The notes below the pieces were generated by a model. It was not told where the DNA came from. It did no database searches and saw only the letters and a program-made list of their open reading frames with translations. The translations under genes were made by a program, and so were the position numbers. A stretch of 64,000 bases of DNA from assembly GCF_014648355.1 (NCBI RefSeq), contig NZ_BMQY01000005.1, positions 124,001 through 188,000 of the forward strand, given 5' to 3'. Shown here one piece after another: positions 47,766-56,068 of this stretch; within the stretch, counting starts at the first letter, position 1; every line of letters begins with the position of its first letter. Source of the stretch: Couchioplanes azureus. GTDB taxonomy: Bacteria > Actinomycetota > Actinomycetes > Mycobacteriales > Micromonosporaceae.

Positions 47766-48902
47766 ATGCGTGAGCTGACCGTCCTCGGGACGGCGAGCCA
47801 GGTGCCCACGCGGCACCGCAACCACAACGGTTACCTGCTCCGCTGGGACGACGAGGTCATCCTCTTCGACCCGGGCGAGGGCACCCAGCGGCAGATGCTC
47901 ATGGCCGGGCTGGCCGTCACGCCGCTGCGGCGCATCTGCATCACGCACTTCCACGGCGACCACGCGCTGGGCCTGCCCGGCATCATCCAGCGCATCTCGC
48001 TCGACCGGGTGCCGCATCCGGTGCACGTGCACTACCCCGCCGGCGGCCGGGACTATTTCACCCGGCTGCGGCACGCGACCAGCTTCTACGACGTCGCGCA
48101 GCTCGTCGAGGAGCCGGTCGGCGACGGATACCGCACAGAGACGGCCGCGGGCACGCTCACCGCGCTGCCGCTGCGGCACTCGATCGAGACGTACGGCTAC
48201 CGCCTGGCCGAACCGGACGGCCGCCGCATGATCCCCGCGTTGCTCGCCGCGCACGGCATCGCCGGACCCGCCATCGGCGAGCTGCAGCGGACCGGCCGGT
48301 CGGGCCGGATCACCCTGGACGACGTCAGCGCGCCGCGGCCGGGCCAGCGGTTCGCCTTCGTCATGGACACCGGCCTGTGCGACAACGTCTTCGCGCTCGC
48401 GGAAGGCGCCGATCTGCTCGTCATCGAGTCGACGTTCCTCGCGGAAGACGCCGCGATGGCCGCGCAGGTCGGCCATCTGACCGCGGGCCAGGCCGCGTCG
48501 GTGGCCCGCCAGTCGGGGGTACGCACGCTCCTGCTCACCCACTTCTCCCAACGGTACGGGGACAGCACCCGCTTCCTCGACGAGGCCCGAGCGGAGTTCG
48601 ACGGCGACATCGTGCTCGCCGAGGACCTGATGCGGGTACCGGTGCCGCCCCGCCGCGAAGCAGCCGAACCGCACCGGCCGGAACCAGCGCCGGCACACCA
48701 GGAAGCAGCCGAACCGCGCCGGCCGGAGCCGGCGCCGGCACACCAGGAAGCAGCCGAACCGCACCGGCCGGAGCCGGCGCCGGCACACCAGGAAGCAGCC
48801 GAACCGCACCGGCCGGAGCCGGCGTTCGCACGCCACGAGGCAGGCGATCCCGGTCATGCCGCCGGTGAGACGCCCGCACTTCCCACCCGGACCGGTCCAT
48901 GA
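47766..48902 (+). CDS. rnz: Ribonuclease Z (tRNase Z) with repetitive C-terminal tail
   Basis: A 378-aa metallo-beta-lactamase endonuclease that removes tRNA 3' trailers. The zinc motif HFHGDH is at 61-66, with MDTG, ESTF and THFSQRY downstream and the ALPLRHSIETYGYRL region typical of RNase Z. The catalytic body ends near residue 295. The tail then has four 15-residue units like HQEAAEPHRPEPAPA, a Pro/Glu/Ala extension absent from typical enzymes of about 305 aa. ATG 47766 is the first start after the structured leader. Its stop overlaps the ATG of the GNAT gene. Confidence 0.9.
   Translation: MRELTVLGTASQVPTRHRNHNGYLLRWDDEVILFDPGEGTQRQMLMAGLAVTPLRRICITHFHGDHALGLPGIIQRISLDRVPHPVHVHYPAGGRDYFTRLRHATSFYDVAQLVEEPVGDGYRTETAAGTLTALPLRHSIETYGYRLAEPDGRRMIPALLAAHGIAGPAIGELQRTGRSGRITLDDVSAPRPGQRFAFVMDTGLCDNVFALAEGADLLVIESTFLAEDAAMAAQVGHLTAGQAASVARQSGVRTLLLTHFSQRYGDSTRFLDEARAEFDGDIVLAEDLMRVPVPPRREAAEPHRPEPAPAHQEAAEPRRPEPAPAHQEAAEPHRPEPAPAHQEAAEPHRPEPAFARHEAGDPGHAAGETPALPTRTGP
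48657..48836 (+). repeat. 45-bp in-frame repeats in the rnz tail
   Basis: GAAGCAGCC starts units at 48657, 48702, 48747 and 48792, exactly 45 bp apart, encoding EAAEPHRPEPAPAHQ. The copies are nearly identical, suggesting recent expansion. Confidence 0.9.
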
Positions 48903-49420
48903 GCGTGCTGCTGCGGCCCGCGGCCGACACGGATCTCGCCGGCATCGGTGAGCTGCACCACCGGTCGCGGGCCACCGCCTACGCCGGCCTGCTCTCCCCC
49001 GCCGCGCTCTCCTTCGGCAGCCCGGCGGCCATGGGCGAGTGGTGGACGGAACGCTGGAAGTGGGAACGGGACACGCACCGGCTCACCGTCGCCACCGTCG
49101 ACGGCGAGCTGGCCGGCTTCTCCTATCTCGGGCCGAGCGCCGAGGACGGCCTCGCCGAGCTCTCGGTGATCCACGCGGCGCCGGAGTTCGTCGGCACCGG
49201 AGTCGGCAGGGCGCTGATGCGCGACGCGCTGCCCGCGCTCGCCCGCATCGCCGACCGGGCCGTGCTGTGGGTGCTGGAGGGCAACGCCCGGGCCCGGCTC
49301 TTCTACGAGCGTGGCGGCTGGACGGCCGACGGCGTCTCCCGCACCGACTCGATGGGCTGCGACACCGTCCGCATGCTGCGCTACTCGCGCCCGCTCCGAG
49401 CTCCTCACGTGCCGCGCTGA
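48899..49420 (+). CDS. GNAT-family N-acetyltransferase
   Basis: A 173-aa acetyl-CoA-dependent acyltransferase. The N-terminal LRPAADTDLAGIGELHHRS is typical. The acetyl-CoA pyrophosphate-binding loop appears as VGTGVGRALMRDALP (QxxGxG-like), followed by VLEGNARARLFYERGGW, the motif B helix and strand ending in GW. ATG 48899 overlaps the rnz stop (ATGA), so translation is coupled; a functional link to tRNA processing is not evident. Substrate unknown. Confidence 0.88.
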   Translation: MSVLLRPAADTDLAGIGELHHRSRATAYAGLLSPAALSFGSPAAMGEWWTERWKWERDTHRLTVATVDGELAGFSYLGPSAEDGLAELSVIHAAPEFVGTGVGRALMRDALPALARIADRAVLWVLEGNARARLFYERGGWTADGVSRTDSMGCDTVRMLRYSRPLRAPHVPR

Positions 49421-49919
49421 CGGGGTCACGTGCGCTGAGCGCGCCGCGTGCTGCGTGCCGTGTGCTGCGAGCGCGCCGCGTGCTTTGACCGCGCCGGGGT
49501 GCTCTGAGGCGCCGCGTGCTCAGACGGCACGCCGTGGCTCAGAGGGCACGCCCTGGCTCAGAGGGCGCACCGCATGCGCTGAGCGGATGGCATTCCATTG
49601 TGCGGCGCTGGGCAGGACCGGGGACTGTCCGAGTGCCACGCCACGTTGGCCGTGCGAGCGGAGGGAGGGCGGGAGCGCGTGACCGAGTGAATGCGGGGGA
49701 ACCTGTGGTCACGCACTCCCGCCTACCGCGCCCGCCCCTACCGGGTTGTGCGCCTGGCCGGAGGCGCCGACCGGCGGAGGCGTGCCGGTCGATCGGCGGG
49801 GCGGGTCCGGGGTGCGGGACACCGCGTGCTGGCGGGGCTACGGCGGTGTCACCGCGGTGAGGCGTCGCGGGAGCGGGTCTGCCGGGGGACGGTCACGCTT
49901 CCGCTCGACGCCTTGTCGA
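49421..49919. other. Gene-free 499-bp gap with low-complexity sequence
   Basis: Convergent gap between the GNAT gene and the small minus-strand gene. 49421-49580 has imperfect short repeats of GCGCCGCGTGCT and GGCTCAGAGGGC types. No credible coding frame, terminator hairpin or RNA was found in the remainder. Confidence 0.5.
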
Positions 49920-50234
49920 TCAGTCGAAACGGCCTCGGTTGAGCTCGTCGGTCTTGCGGATCTCCCGGCGGACCCGGTTGTCGTCGAAGACACCGGGGAC
50001 GTCCCGCAGGCTGTTGAGGTCGTGGCGCAGCGTCCACGCCTCGCGCCACGGGCGCCGGGAGGCGGCATCGGCTCGTTCGGCGATGCGCCGGGGTGCGCAC
50101 GGCCACCGCCACCCGCACCAGACGCAGTTGCCGTCGTGACTGGCCTCGGCGTGACGGCCGAGCATCCGCTGGGCATCCTGCCAGAGCAACCGGTCCACGA
50201 TGCCGGCCGACGCGGCCTGGTCGACGATGACCAT
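49920..50234 (-). CDS. Small Cys/Trp-containing hypothetical protein (104 aa)
   Basis: A soluble protein. Helices at the N-terminus (SAGIVDRLLWQDAQRMLGRH) lead into DGNCVWCGWRWPCAPRR, where Cys-x-x-Cys plus a third Cys and the upstream His could bind zinc. A basic/acidic helical end follows (LRHDLNSLRDVPGVFDDNRVRREIRKTDELN). The metal site and charge suggest a small nucleic-acid- or protein-binding module, but I recognise no family. ATG 50234 faces the HtrA-like gene across a 300-bp divergent region. Confidence 0.65.
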   Translation of the reverse strand: MVIVDQAASAGIVDRLLWQDAQRMLGRHAEASHDGNCVWCGWRWPCAPRRIAERADAASRRPWREAWTLRHDLNSLRDVPGVFDDNRVRREIRKTDELNRGRFD

Positions 50235-50346
50235 GTTCTACGAACCTCCGTCCGGATGCGTAGCTCTGTCGTACCCCATACAACCCCGGGCACCGAACCG
50301 CCGGTCGGACTGAGTGTGCGACCCCCGCAACTATCCGTGACTGTTC

Positions 50347-50432
50347 CATGGCTTCGCTTCGCTCAGCGGGCACTGCGCCCCTGGGAGCCGATGAGGAGGG
50401 CGCAGTGCGACTCTGGTCGCGCTCGAGCCATG
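50347..50432. repeat. 86-nt inverted-repeat structure upstream of the HtrA-like gene
   Basis: CATGGC (50347-50352) pairs with GCCATG (50427-50432), and inside it GCACTGCGCCC (50370-50380) pairs perfectly with GGGCGCAGTGC (50398-50408). The cruciform-like element lies in the divergent promoter gap, 103 bp before the protease start. It could be a REP/MITE-like relic, a regulatory hairpin or a small RNA; no flanking duplication was seen. Confidence 0.45.
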
Positions 50433-50534
50433 TAGTGCATCGGCCTGGTGGCGAAGGAGAATTACGGGGGGCTGTTCGCCAGGGGCGGACGGGGGACGGA
50501 CATCGATGCGGCCGCCGCCGATGTTGGTAGTGCC

Positions 50535-51479
50535 ATGGATACCGAACACACGGATGTCGAAGGCCGGGCACTTGATGCCTACAGCCGTGTCGTGACCGGA
50601 GTAGCCGCCGCACTTCTGCCGTCCGTCGCCGCCCTCAGCGTTCGCACCGCCCGGGGTTCCGGCGCCGGCTCGGCGGTGACCTTCACCGACGACGGGTTCC
50701 TGATCACCAACGCCCACGTGGTGGCCGGCGCCACGGGTGGCACCGCCACGTTCGCCGACGGCACCGAGACCCGGTTCGACGTGGCCGGCGCGGACCCGCT
50801 CTCGGATCTCGCCGTCGTCCGCGTCCACCGGGCGGGCGCCCCGGCCGCACCGCTCGGCGACGCCGACGGCCTGCGCATCGGCCAACTGGTCGTGGCGGTC
50901 GGCAACCCGATGGGCCTCGCCGGCTCGGTCACCGCCGGGGTGGTCTCCGGCCTCGGCCGCTCCCTGCCCGCCCGCGACGGCCGCCGGGTCCGCGTCATCG
51001 ACGACGTCATCCAGACCGACGCGGCCCTCAACCCGGGCAACTCGGGCGGCGCCCTCGCCGACGCCACCGGCACCGTGGTCGGCGTCAACACGGCCGTGGC
51101 CGGCTACGGCCTCGGCCTCGCCGTCCCCGTCAACAGAACGACGCGCCACATCATCGGCGAACTGGTCACCTCGGGCCGGGTGCGCCGAGCCTGGCTCGGC
51201 GTCGCCGGCCTCCCGGTGCCCCTACCCCCACCCCTGGCCGACCGCCTGGGCCAGAAACTCGGCCTCCGCGTCGTCGAGGTGGTGCCGAACAGCCCCGCCG
51301 GCCTCGCCGGCATCTACCTGGGCGACATCCTTCTCACGGCGGGCGGCACCCCGATCCAGACCGTCCAGGCCCTCCAGCGCCTCATGCTCGGCCCCGCCAT
51401 CGGCAAGAACCTCCCGATGACTCTGCTCCGCAGAAACGCTCTGGTGGACGTCGTCACAGTCCCCACAGAACTCGACTGA
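50535..51479 (+). CDS. HtrA/DegP-like trypsin-type protease with PDZ domain
   Basis: A 314-aa serine protease. The triad is visible: His in LITNAHVVAGA, Asp in SDLAVVRVHRAG, Ser in DAALNPGNSGGAL. A PDZ domain occupies about 225-310 (LRVVEVVPNSPAGLAGIYLGDILL). No signal peptide or N-terminal membrane anchor is apparent, unlike most actinobacterial HtrA proteins, so it may be cytosolic or use a missed signal. ATG 50535 is chosen; the frame is open upstream to 50448 but that part looks like the inverted-repeat region. Confidence 0.88.
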   Translation: MDTEHTDVEGRALDAYSRVVTGVAAALLPSVAALSVRTARGSGAGSAVTFTDDGFLITNAHVVAGATGGTATFADGTETRFDVAGADPLSDLAVVRVHRAGAPAAPLGDADGLRIGQLVVAVGNPMGLAGSVTAGVVSGLGRSLPARDGRRVRVIDDVIQTDAALNPGNSGGALADATGTVVGVNTAVAGYGLGLAVPVNRTTRHIIGELVTSGRVRRAWLGVAGLPVPLPPPLADRLGQKLGLRVVEVVPNSPAGLAGIYLGDILLTAGGTPIQTVQALQRLMLGPAIGKNLPMTLLRRNALVDVVTVPTELD

Positions 51480-51663
51480 ACCGGCGTCCGCGATGCGAGG
51501 GGGTTTCGGGGCCGGACCACTCACGCAGGTCGTCGGGGCGGGCCGAGCGTTCTGGGCGCCCCGCGCCCTGCTCGGCCCGCCCCGGCCCTCGGCGGGAGCA
51601 GCGGTCTGTACCCACCACCCCGCTACGACATCCCGCTCTTGACCTTGATCTTGCTCTTGACCC

Positions 51664-53022
51664 TCAGCTCAGGTGCGCAAGAAGATCCTGGCGCGTCAGA
51701 ACCCCCGCCGGCTTGCCGTCGATGAGGACCATCGCCGCGTCCGACTTCTCGAGCAGGGCGACCGCCTCGCTCACCGGCTGGCCGCCGCCGATCATCGGCA
51801 GCGGGTGGCCCATGTGGCGCTCGATCGTGTCGTGCAGATGCGCCTGGCCCGTGAAGAGGGCGTCCAGCAGCGCCTTCTCCGAGATGGAGCCCGCCACCTC
51901 GCCGGTCACGACCGGCGGTTCCGCCTTGAGCACCGGCAGCTGGCTGACCCCGTACTCGCGCATGTAGTCGATGGCGTCACGGACGGTCTCGGTCGGGTGG
52001 ACGTGGACCAGCGGCGGCATCGTCCCGCCCTTGGCCTCGAGCGCCGTGGCCACGGTCGGTGCACCGTCGCCCGTGGAGAGGAAGCCGTAGCGGGCCATCC
52101 AGTTGTCGTTGAAGATCTTGGACAGGTAGCCGCGGCCGCCGTCCGGGAGCAGGACCACGACGACGTCGTCCGGGCCGGCCTTGCGGGCGACCTCGAGGGC
52201 GGCCACCACGGCCATGCCGCAGCTGCCGCCGACGAGCAGGCCCTCCTCGCGGGCGAGGCGGCGGGTCATCTCGAACGAGTCCGAGTCGGAGACCTCGATG
52301 ATCTCGTCGCAGACCTCGCGGTCGTACGTCGTCGGCCAGAAGTCCTCGCCGACGCCCTCCACGAGGTAGGGCCGGCCGGTGCCGCCGGAGTAGACCGAGC
52401 CCTCGGGGTCGGCCCCGATGACCTTGACGCTGCCCTGCTCCTTGAGGTAGCGCCCGACGCCGCTGATCGTGCCGCCGGTGCCGACGCCCGCCACGAAGTG
52501 GGTGATCCGGCCCTCGGTCTGCTTCCAGAGCTCGGGGCCGGTCTCCTCGTAGTGCGAGCGCGGGTTCGCCGGGTTGCTGTACTGGTTCGGCTTCCAGGCG
52601 CCCGGGATCTCGCGGGCGAGCCGGTCCGAGACGTTGTAGTAGGAGCGCGGGTCCTCGGGGGCCACGGCGGTCGGGCAGACGACCACCTCGGCACCGTACG
52701 CCCGCAGCACGTTCTGCTTGTCCTCGCTGACCTTGTCGGGACAGACGAAGATGCACCGGTATCCGCGCAGCTGGGCGACGAGGGCCAGCCCCACGCCGGT
52801 GTTGCCGCTGGTCGGCTCGACGATCGTGCCGCCCTCTTTCAGGATGCCCGCCTTCTCGGCGTCCTCGACCATCCGCAGCGCGATCCGGTCCTTGACCGAT
52901 CCGCCGGGGTTGAAGTACTCCACCTTGGCGAGAACGGTCGCCGCGATGCCGTCGGTGACGCTACGCAGCCGGACGAGGGGGGTGTCCCCGATGATCTCGA
53001 CGACGTTGTCGTAGTACCGCAC
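51664..53022 (-). CDS. cbs: Cystathionine beta-synthase
   Basis: A 452-aa PLP enzyme condensing serine and homocysteine. Schiff-base Lys44 lies in FNPGGSVKDRIALRM, TSGNTGVGLAL is the substrate loop, and GVGTGGTISGVGRYLKE binds PLP phosphate. Two C-terminal CBS motifs (about 335-452, VHVHPTETVRDAIDYMREYGVSQLPVL and HPLPMIGGGQPVSEAVALLEKSDAAMVLIDG) give a Bateman module. It lacks the N-terminal heme domain of animal enzymes. With the cystathionine gamma-enzyme at 41421 it implies reverse transsulfuration to cysteine. Confidence 0.94.
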   Translation of the reverse strand: MRYYDNVVEIIGDTPLVRLRSVTDGIAATVLAKVEYFNPGGSVKDRIALRMVEDAEKAGILKEGGTIVEPTSGNTGVGLALVAQLRGYRCIFVCPDKVSEDKQNVLRAYGAEVVVCPTAVAPEDPRSYYNVSDRLAREIPGAWKPNQYSNPANPRSHYEETGPELWKQTEGRITHFVAGVGTGGTISGVGRYLKEQGSVKVIGADPEGSVYSGGTGRPYLVEGVGEDFWPTTYDREVCDEIIEVSDSDSFEMTRRLAREEGLLVGGSCGMAVVAALEVARKAGPDDVVVVLLPDGGRGYLSKIFNDNWMARYGFLSTGDGAPTVATALEAKGGTMPPLVHVHPTETVRDAIDYMREYGVSQLPVLKAEPPVVTGEVAGSISEKALLDALFTGQAHLHDTIERHMGHPLPMIGGGQPVSEAVALLEKSDAAMVLIDGKPAGVLTRQDLLAHLS

Positions 53023-53042
53023 GTCTTTGTGCCCTTCTCGGT

Positions 53043-53068
53043 GCTGACCTGTGACTGATCAGGTCAGC
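53043..53068 (-). terminator. Hairpin between the DUF1232 and cbs genes
   Basis: GCTGACCTG (53043-53051) pairs with CAGGTCAGC (53060-53068). It lies just after the minus-strand DUF1232 stop and before the cbs start, so it could terminate the first or lie in the leader of the second. No T-run. Confidence 0.5.
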
Positions 53069-53075
53069 CTACGGC

Positions 53076-53432
53076 TCAGGGCACGATCTTCCCGAGCAGG
53101 ACCGAGTCGCGTTGCTTCTCCCACGCGAGGAACCGCTCGGTCTCGCTGAGCACGCTGCCGGCGAGCCACGCGATCATCGCGGCGTCGTCGACCAGCCCGA
53201 AGATCAGCAGAGCCGCCTCCGGGATCACGTCGATGGGCGAGATCACGTACGCGGTCGCGGCGGCCATCATCGCCACCCGCACGCCGCCGTCGTACTCGCC
53301 GCGGGCGGTCGCCTTCATCATCCGAGGCAGCGCCGCCAGGCGCTGGCCGATCGAGGGGCCGCCGCGGGCCCCTGCCATCAGCGCCTTCGCGAGCGCGGTG
53401 AACGCGGCGGTCCGTCGCAACGCCTTGGCCAT
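53076..53432 (-). CDS. DUF1232 (YkvA-type) small membrane protein
   Basis: A 118-aa protein. After a basic amphipathic N-terminus it contains the DUF1232 signature AYVISPIDVIPEAALLIFGLVDDAAMIAWLAGSV (about 65-98), two hydrophobic segments around the SPIDVIPE turn. GGGGA about five bases before ATG 53432 fixes the start. The family is widespread, membrane-associated and of unknown function. It precedes cbs on the same strand, separated by a hairpin. Confidence 0.88.
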   Translation of the reverse strand: MAKALRRTAAFTALAKALMAGARGGPSIGQRLAALPRMMKATARGEYDGGVRVAMMAAATAYVISPIDVIPEAALLIFGLVDDAAMIAWLAGSVLSETERFLAWEKQRDSVLLGKIVP

Positions 53433-53612
53433 GGTCGTCCCCTTTCGCCGATTCCAGCATGACGTCCATCCGCCAGTTGTGCCCGCTCGGCGGGGGGGTT
53501 CAGCCGTCCGTCGCACGACCGCGTTAGCCTCGAAGACCCCACCCATCGCCGGAAACCGGTCCCCACCGACGGTCGACGGGCCATCCCCACCCGGGCGAGA
53601 GCGAGGGAGAGC

Positions 53613-55142
53613 ATGCGACAGCTGCGAAATCTGACAGCGGCGGATCGCCGGCGGATCAGGATCGCCGGCCAGGTCGCGGGTGGTGTCACGGGAGCCGCGG
53701 CCGGGATCGGCCTGCTGTCGGCGGGGGTGCTGCTGCACCAGGCGGCGGACGCCCGCCGGGTCATCCCGCTGGCCGAGGCGCCACCGCCTCGCGGCGACGG
53801 ACTGTACGGCCCCAAGTTCCCGGGCCGGCCGCTGAGCATGGTGATCCTGGGCGACTCGTCGGCGGCCGGATACGGCGTGCACCGCCCGCGCGAGACGCCC
53901 GGCGCCCTGCTGGCCATGGGCGTGTCCCGCCGGCTGCACCGGCCGGTCCGCCTGCACCGGGTGGCCGTGGTCGGCGCCACCTCGGCGGGCCTGCCCTACC
54001 AGGTGGACGCGGCGCTGGAGTACGACCCCGAGGTCGCGGTGATCATCATCGGCGGCAACGACGTCACCCACGTGTCGGCCCGTACGGCGGCCGTGCGCCA
54101 CCTCGCCGACGCGGTCCGGCGCCTGCGGGCCGTCGGCTGCAAGGTCGTCGTGGGTACGTGTCCCGACATCGGCGCCATCCAGCCGATCAAGCCGCCGCTG
54201 CGCTGGCTGGCCCGGCGCTGGAGCCGCCAGCTCGCGGCCCAGCAGACGGTGGCGGTGGTCGAGGCGGGCGGCCGTACGGTCTCGCTCGGCGATCTGCTCG
54301 GTCCGGCGTTCGTGGCGGATCCCGTGCGCATGTTCGGCTCGGACCACTTCCACCCCTCGGTCGAGGGGTACGCCCGCGCGGCCGCGGTGATCATGCCGAC
54401 GCTGATGGCGGTGCTGGGCGAGGAGGAGGACCGCATGCCGGCCAACGGCCTGGACGGCGTCCGCAGCCTGCCGCAGGCGGCCCACGAGGCGGTCCGCGCC
54501 GCGGGCACCGAGGTGAGCGGGACGCGGGTGAACGGCCGCGAGCGTGGGCCGGCGGGGCGGTGGGCGCAGTTGCGCCGGCACCCGTGGTTCGGCGAGCCGC
54601 GGAGCTGGCTCGGGCACCGCGCCCTGGCGTTTCTGCCGTCGGGCACGGTGGGTGCGGGGGCCGGGCCGGCCGACCGCGAGCCTGCGACCGGCGGATCGGC
54701 GTCCGGCGGCACCGCGACCGGCGAGGCGACTGCCGACGGGTCGACGCCCGAGGCTGCGACACCCGGCGAGGCGACACCCGGGGCAGCGACACCCGGCGAG
54801 GCGACGTCCGACGGGGCGACGCCCGGCGGGAAGGCCGACGGCGGGACCGCGGGAGGCGGGTCGATCGGGGGGTTCTCGTTCGGCGGCCAGTCGATCGGGG
54901 GGTTCTCGCTGGGCGGCAGCTCGCTGGGGGGATTCTCGCTCGGCGGCAGCTCGGCGAGCCGGTTCCTGCTCGGCGGCAGCGCGCTCGGGGGGCTCTCGGG
55001 CAGCGGTGCGGTTGCCGGGGTCAAGCGGGCGGGAGCGCACGTGGCAAGCCGGATGAGCGCTCGCGTTGCCCGTGGGTCGGGCCGGACGGCCGCGAGCGCC
55101 GTAGGCTGGAGACCGGAGGATCATCAAGCGACCGTCGACTGA
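53613..55142 (+). CDS. SGNH/GDSL hydrolase with Gly/Ser-rich repeat tail
   Basis: A 509-aa protein. One N-terminal helix (about 17-44) may be a signal anchor. The SGNH domain (about 74-270) has ILGDSSAAGYG (Ser82), VGATSAG, IIIGGNDVTH (Asn) and SDHFHPSVEGY (Asp/His), so the hydrolase set is intact. The last 150 residues are low-complexity: TPGEATPGAATPGEATSDG units, then IGGFSFGGQ, LGGFSLGGS and similar Gly/Ser/Phe repeats, then a basic end. It probably acts on an ester in the envelope. ATG 53613 follows GGGAG. A second SGNH gene follows after 38 bp. Confidence 0.85.
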   Translation: MRQLRNLTAADRRRIRIAGQVAGGVTGAAAGIGLLSAGVLLHQAADARRVIPLAEAPPPRGDGLYGPKFPGRPLSMVILGDSSAAGYGVHRPRETPGALLAMGVSRRLHRPVRLHRVAVVGATSAGLPYQVDAALEYDPEVAVIIIGGNDVTHVSARTAAVRHLADAVRRLRAVGCKVVVGTCPDIGAIQPIKPPLRWLARRWSRQLAAQQTVAVVEAGGRTVSLGDLLGPAFVADPVRMFGSDHFHPSVEGYARAAAVIMPTLMAVLGEEEDRMPANGLDGVRSLPQAAHEAVRAAGTEVSGTRVNGRERGPAGRWAQLRRHPWFGEPRSWLGHRALAFLPSGTVGAGAGPADREPATGGSASGGTATGEATADGSTPEAATPGEATPGAATPGEATSDGATPGGKADGGTAGGGSIGGFSFGGQSIGGFSLGGSSLGGFSLGGSSASRFLLGGSALGGLSGSGAVAGVKRAGAHVASRMSARVARGSGRTAASAVGWRPEDHQATVD

Positions 55143-55180
55143 CGGCCGCGGCAGGGCTCAGCACGCGGCAGGGAGGCGAC

Positions 55181-55987
55181 ATGACGGGCCTGACGGGACG
55201 GATCGGCAGGGCGGCGGCCACGACGCTGTTCGCCTCGGCCGTGGGCGGTGTCGCCCTGCTCGCGGGTGAGGCCCTGGCCGCCAAGAGCCGGCGGTACGCG
55301 AAGCCGACCATGGGCCTGGCGCTGCGTACGTCGATGGGCCCGTCCGCCGCGCCGCCGCTGCGGCTGGTGCTGCTCGGCGACTCGGCCGCGATCGGCGTCG
55401 GCGTCGAGTGGCTGTCCGAGACGGTCGGCGGCCAGCTCGCCCGGCTGCTGGCCGACGGCACCCCGGAGACCGGCCGGCGGCACGTGCTGCTCTCCAGCGT
55501 CGGCGTGGCGGGCTCACGCTCCACCGACCTGGCCACCCAGGTGGCTCGCGCGCTGCTCGGCGACCGCCCCGACGTGGCGGTGGTGCTGATCGGCGCGCAC
55601 GACACCACCGCTCTGCGCGGTCCCGAGGAGTCGGCCCGCTACCTCGGCGAGGCCGTACGCCGGCTGCGCGACGCCGGCGTCCAGGTCGTCGTCGGCACCT
55701 GCCCCGACCTCGGCGCCGTACGCTCGATCGCCCAGCCGTTGCGTCAGGTGACGGCCTGGCTGGGACGCCGGATGAGCCGCGCCCAGGCGGCGGCGGTGAC
55801 CGAGGCGGGCGGCGTGGTCGTGGACCTCGCCGGCGAGACCGGGGCGGTGTTCCGGGCGGACGCGGGGACGCTCTGCTACGACGGCTTCCACCCGTCCGCG
55901 GACGGCTACCGGGTGTGGGCGCATGCGCTCTACCCCGCGGTGTTCGAGGCCGCCCAGGCGGCGGGCCGGCGCTCCATCCAGGAGTAG
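55181..55987 (+). CDS. SGNH/GDSL hydrolase
   Basis: A 268-aa SGNH hydrolase with an N-terminal hydrophobic segment (about 11-34) ending LAAKSRRYAKP, likely a signal or anchor. Catalytic elements: VLLGDSAAIGVGVEW (Ser), SVGVAGSRS (Gly), VLIGAHDTT where the usual GxND Asn is His, and CYDGFHPSADGYRVW (Asp/His). It is clearly paralogous to the preceding gene. The Asn-to-His change in the oxyanion block is a departure from the family. GGGAGG precedes ATG 55181. Confidence 0.85.
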   Translation: MTGLTGRIGRAAATTLFASAVGGVALLAGEALAAKSRRYAKPTMGLALRTSMGPSAAPPLRLVLLGDSAAIGVGVEWLSETVGGQLARLLADGTPETGRRHVLLSSVGVAGSRSTDLATQVARALLGDRPDVAVVLIGAHDTTALRGPEESARYLGEAVRRLRDAGVQVVVGTCPDLGAVRSIAQPLRQVTAWLGRRMSRAQAAAVTEAGGVVVDLAGETGAVFRADAGTLCYDGFHPSADGYRVWAHALYPAVFEAAQAAGRRSIQE

Positions 55988-56043
55988 GACCCCCCTCCAT
56001 AGATCGGACATTTGGGTGTGACGAAGTGGCGCTTCCGCGATAA

Positions 56044-56060
56044 GTTACCGGCGCGTTAAC
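56044..56060. promoter_or_regulatory. Candidate operator upstream of the thiolase
   Basis: GTTACCGGCGCGTTAAC shares 12 of its first 13 bases with the palindrome upstream of the acyl-CoA dehydrogenase (18760-18772) and lies eight bases before the thiolase ATG, where a bound repressor would block initiation. Confidence 0.45.
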
Positions 56061-56068
56061 GTGTGGTC

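Noticed and set aside
50448..50534. Longer start for the HtrA-like protease
   Set aside because: The added residues have no signal-peptide character and begin in the inverted-repeat region; ATG 50535 is more plausible, although not proven.
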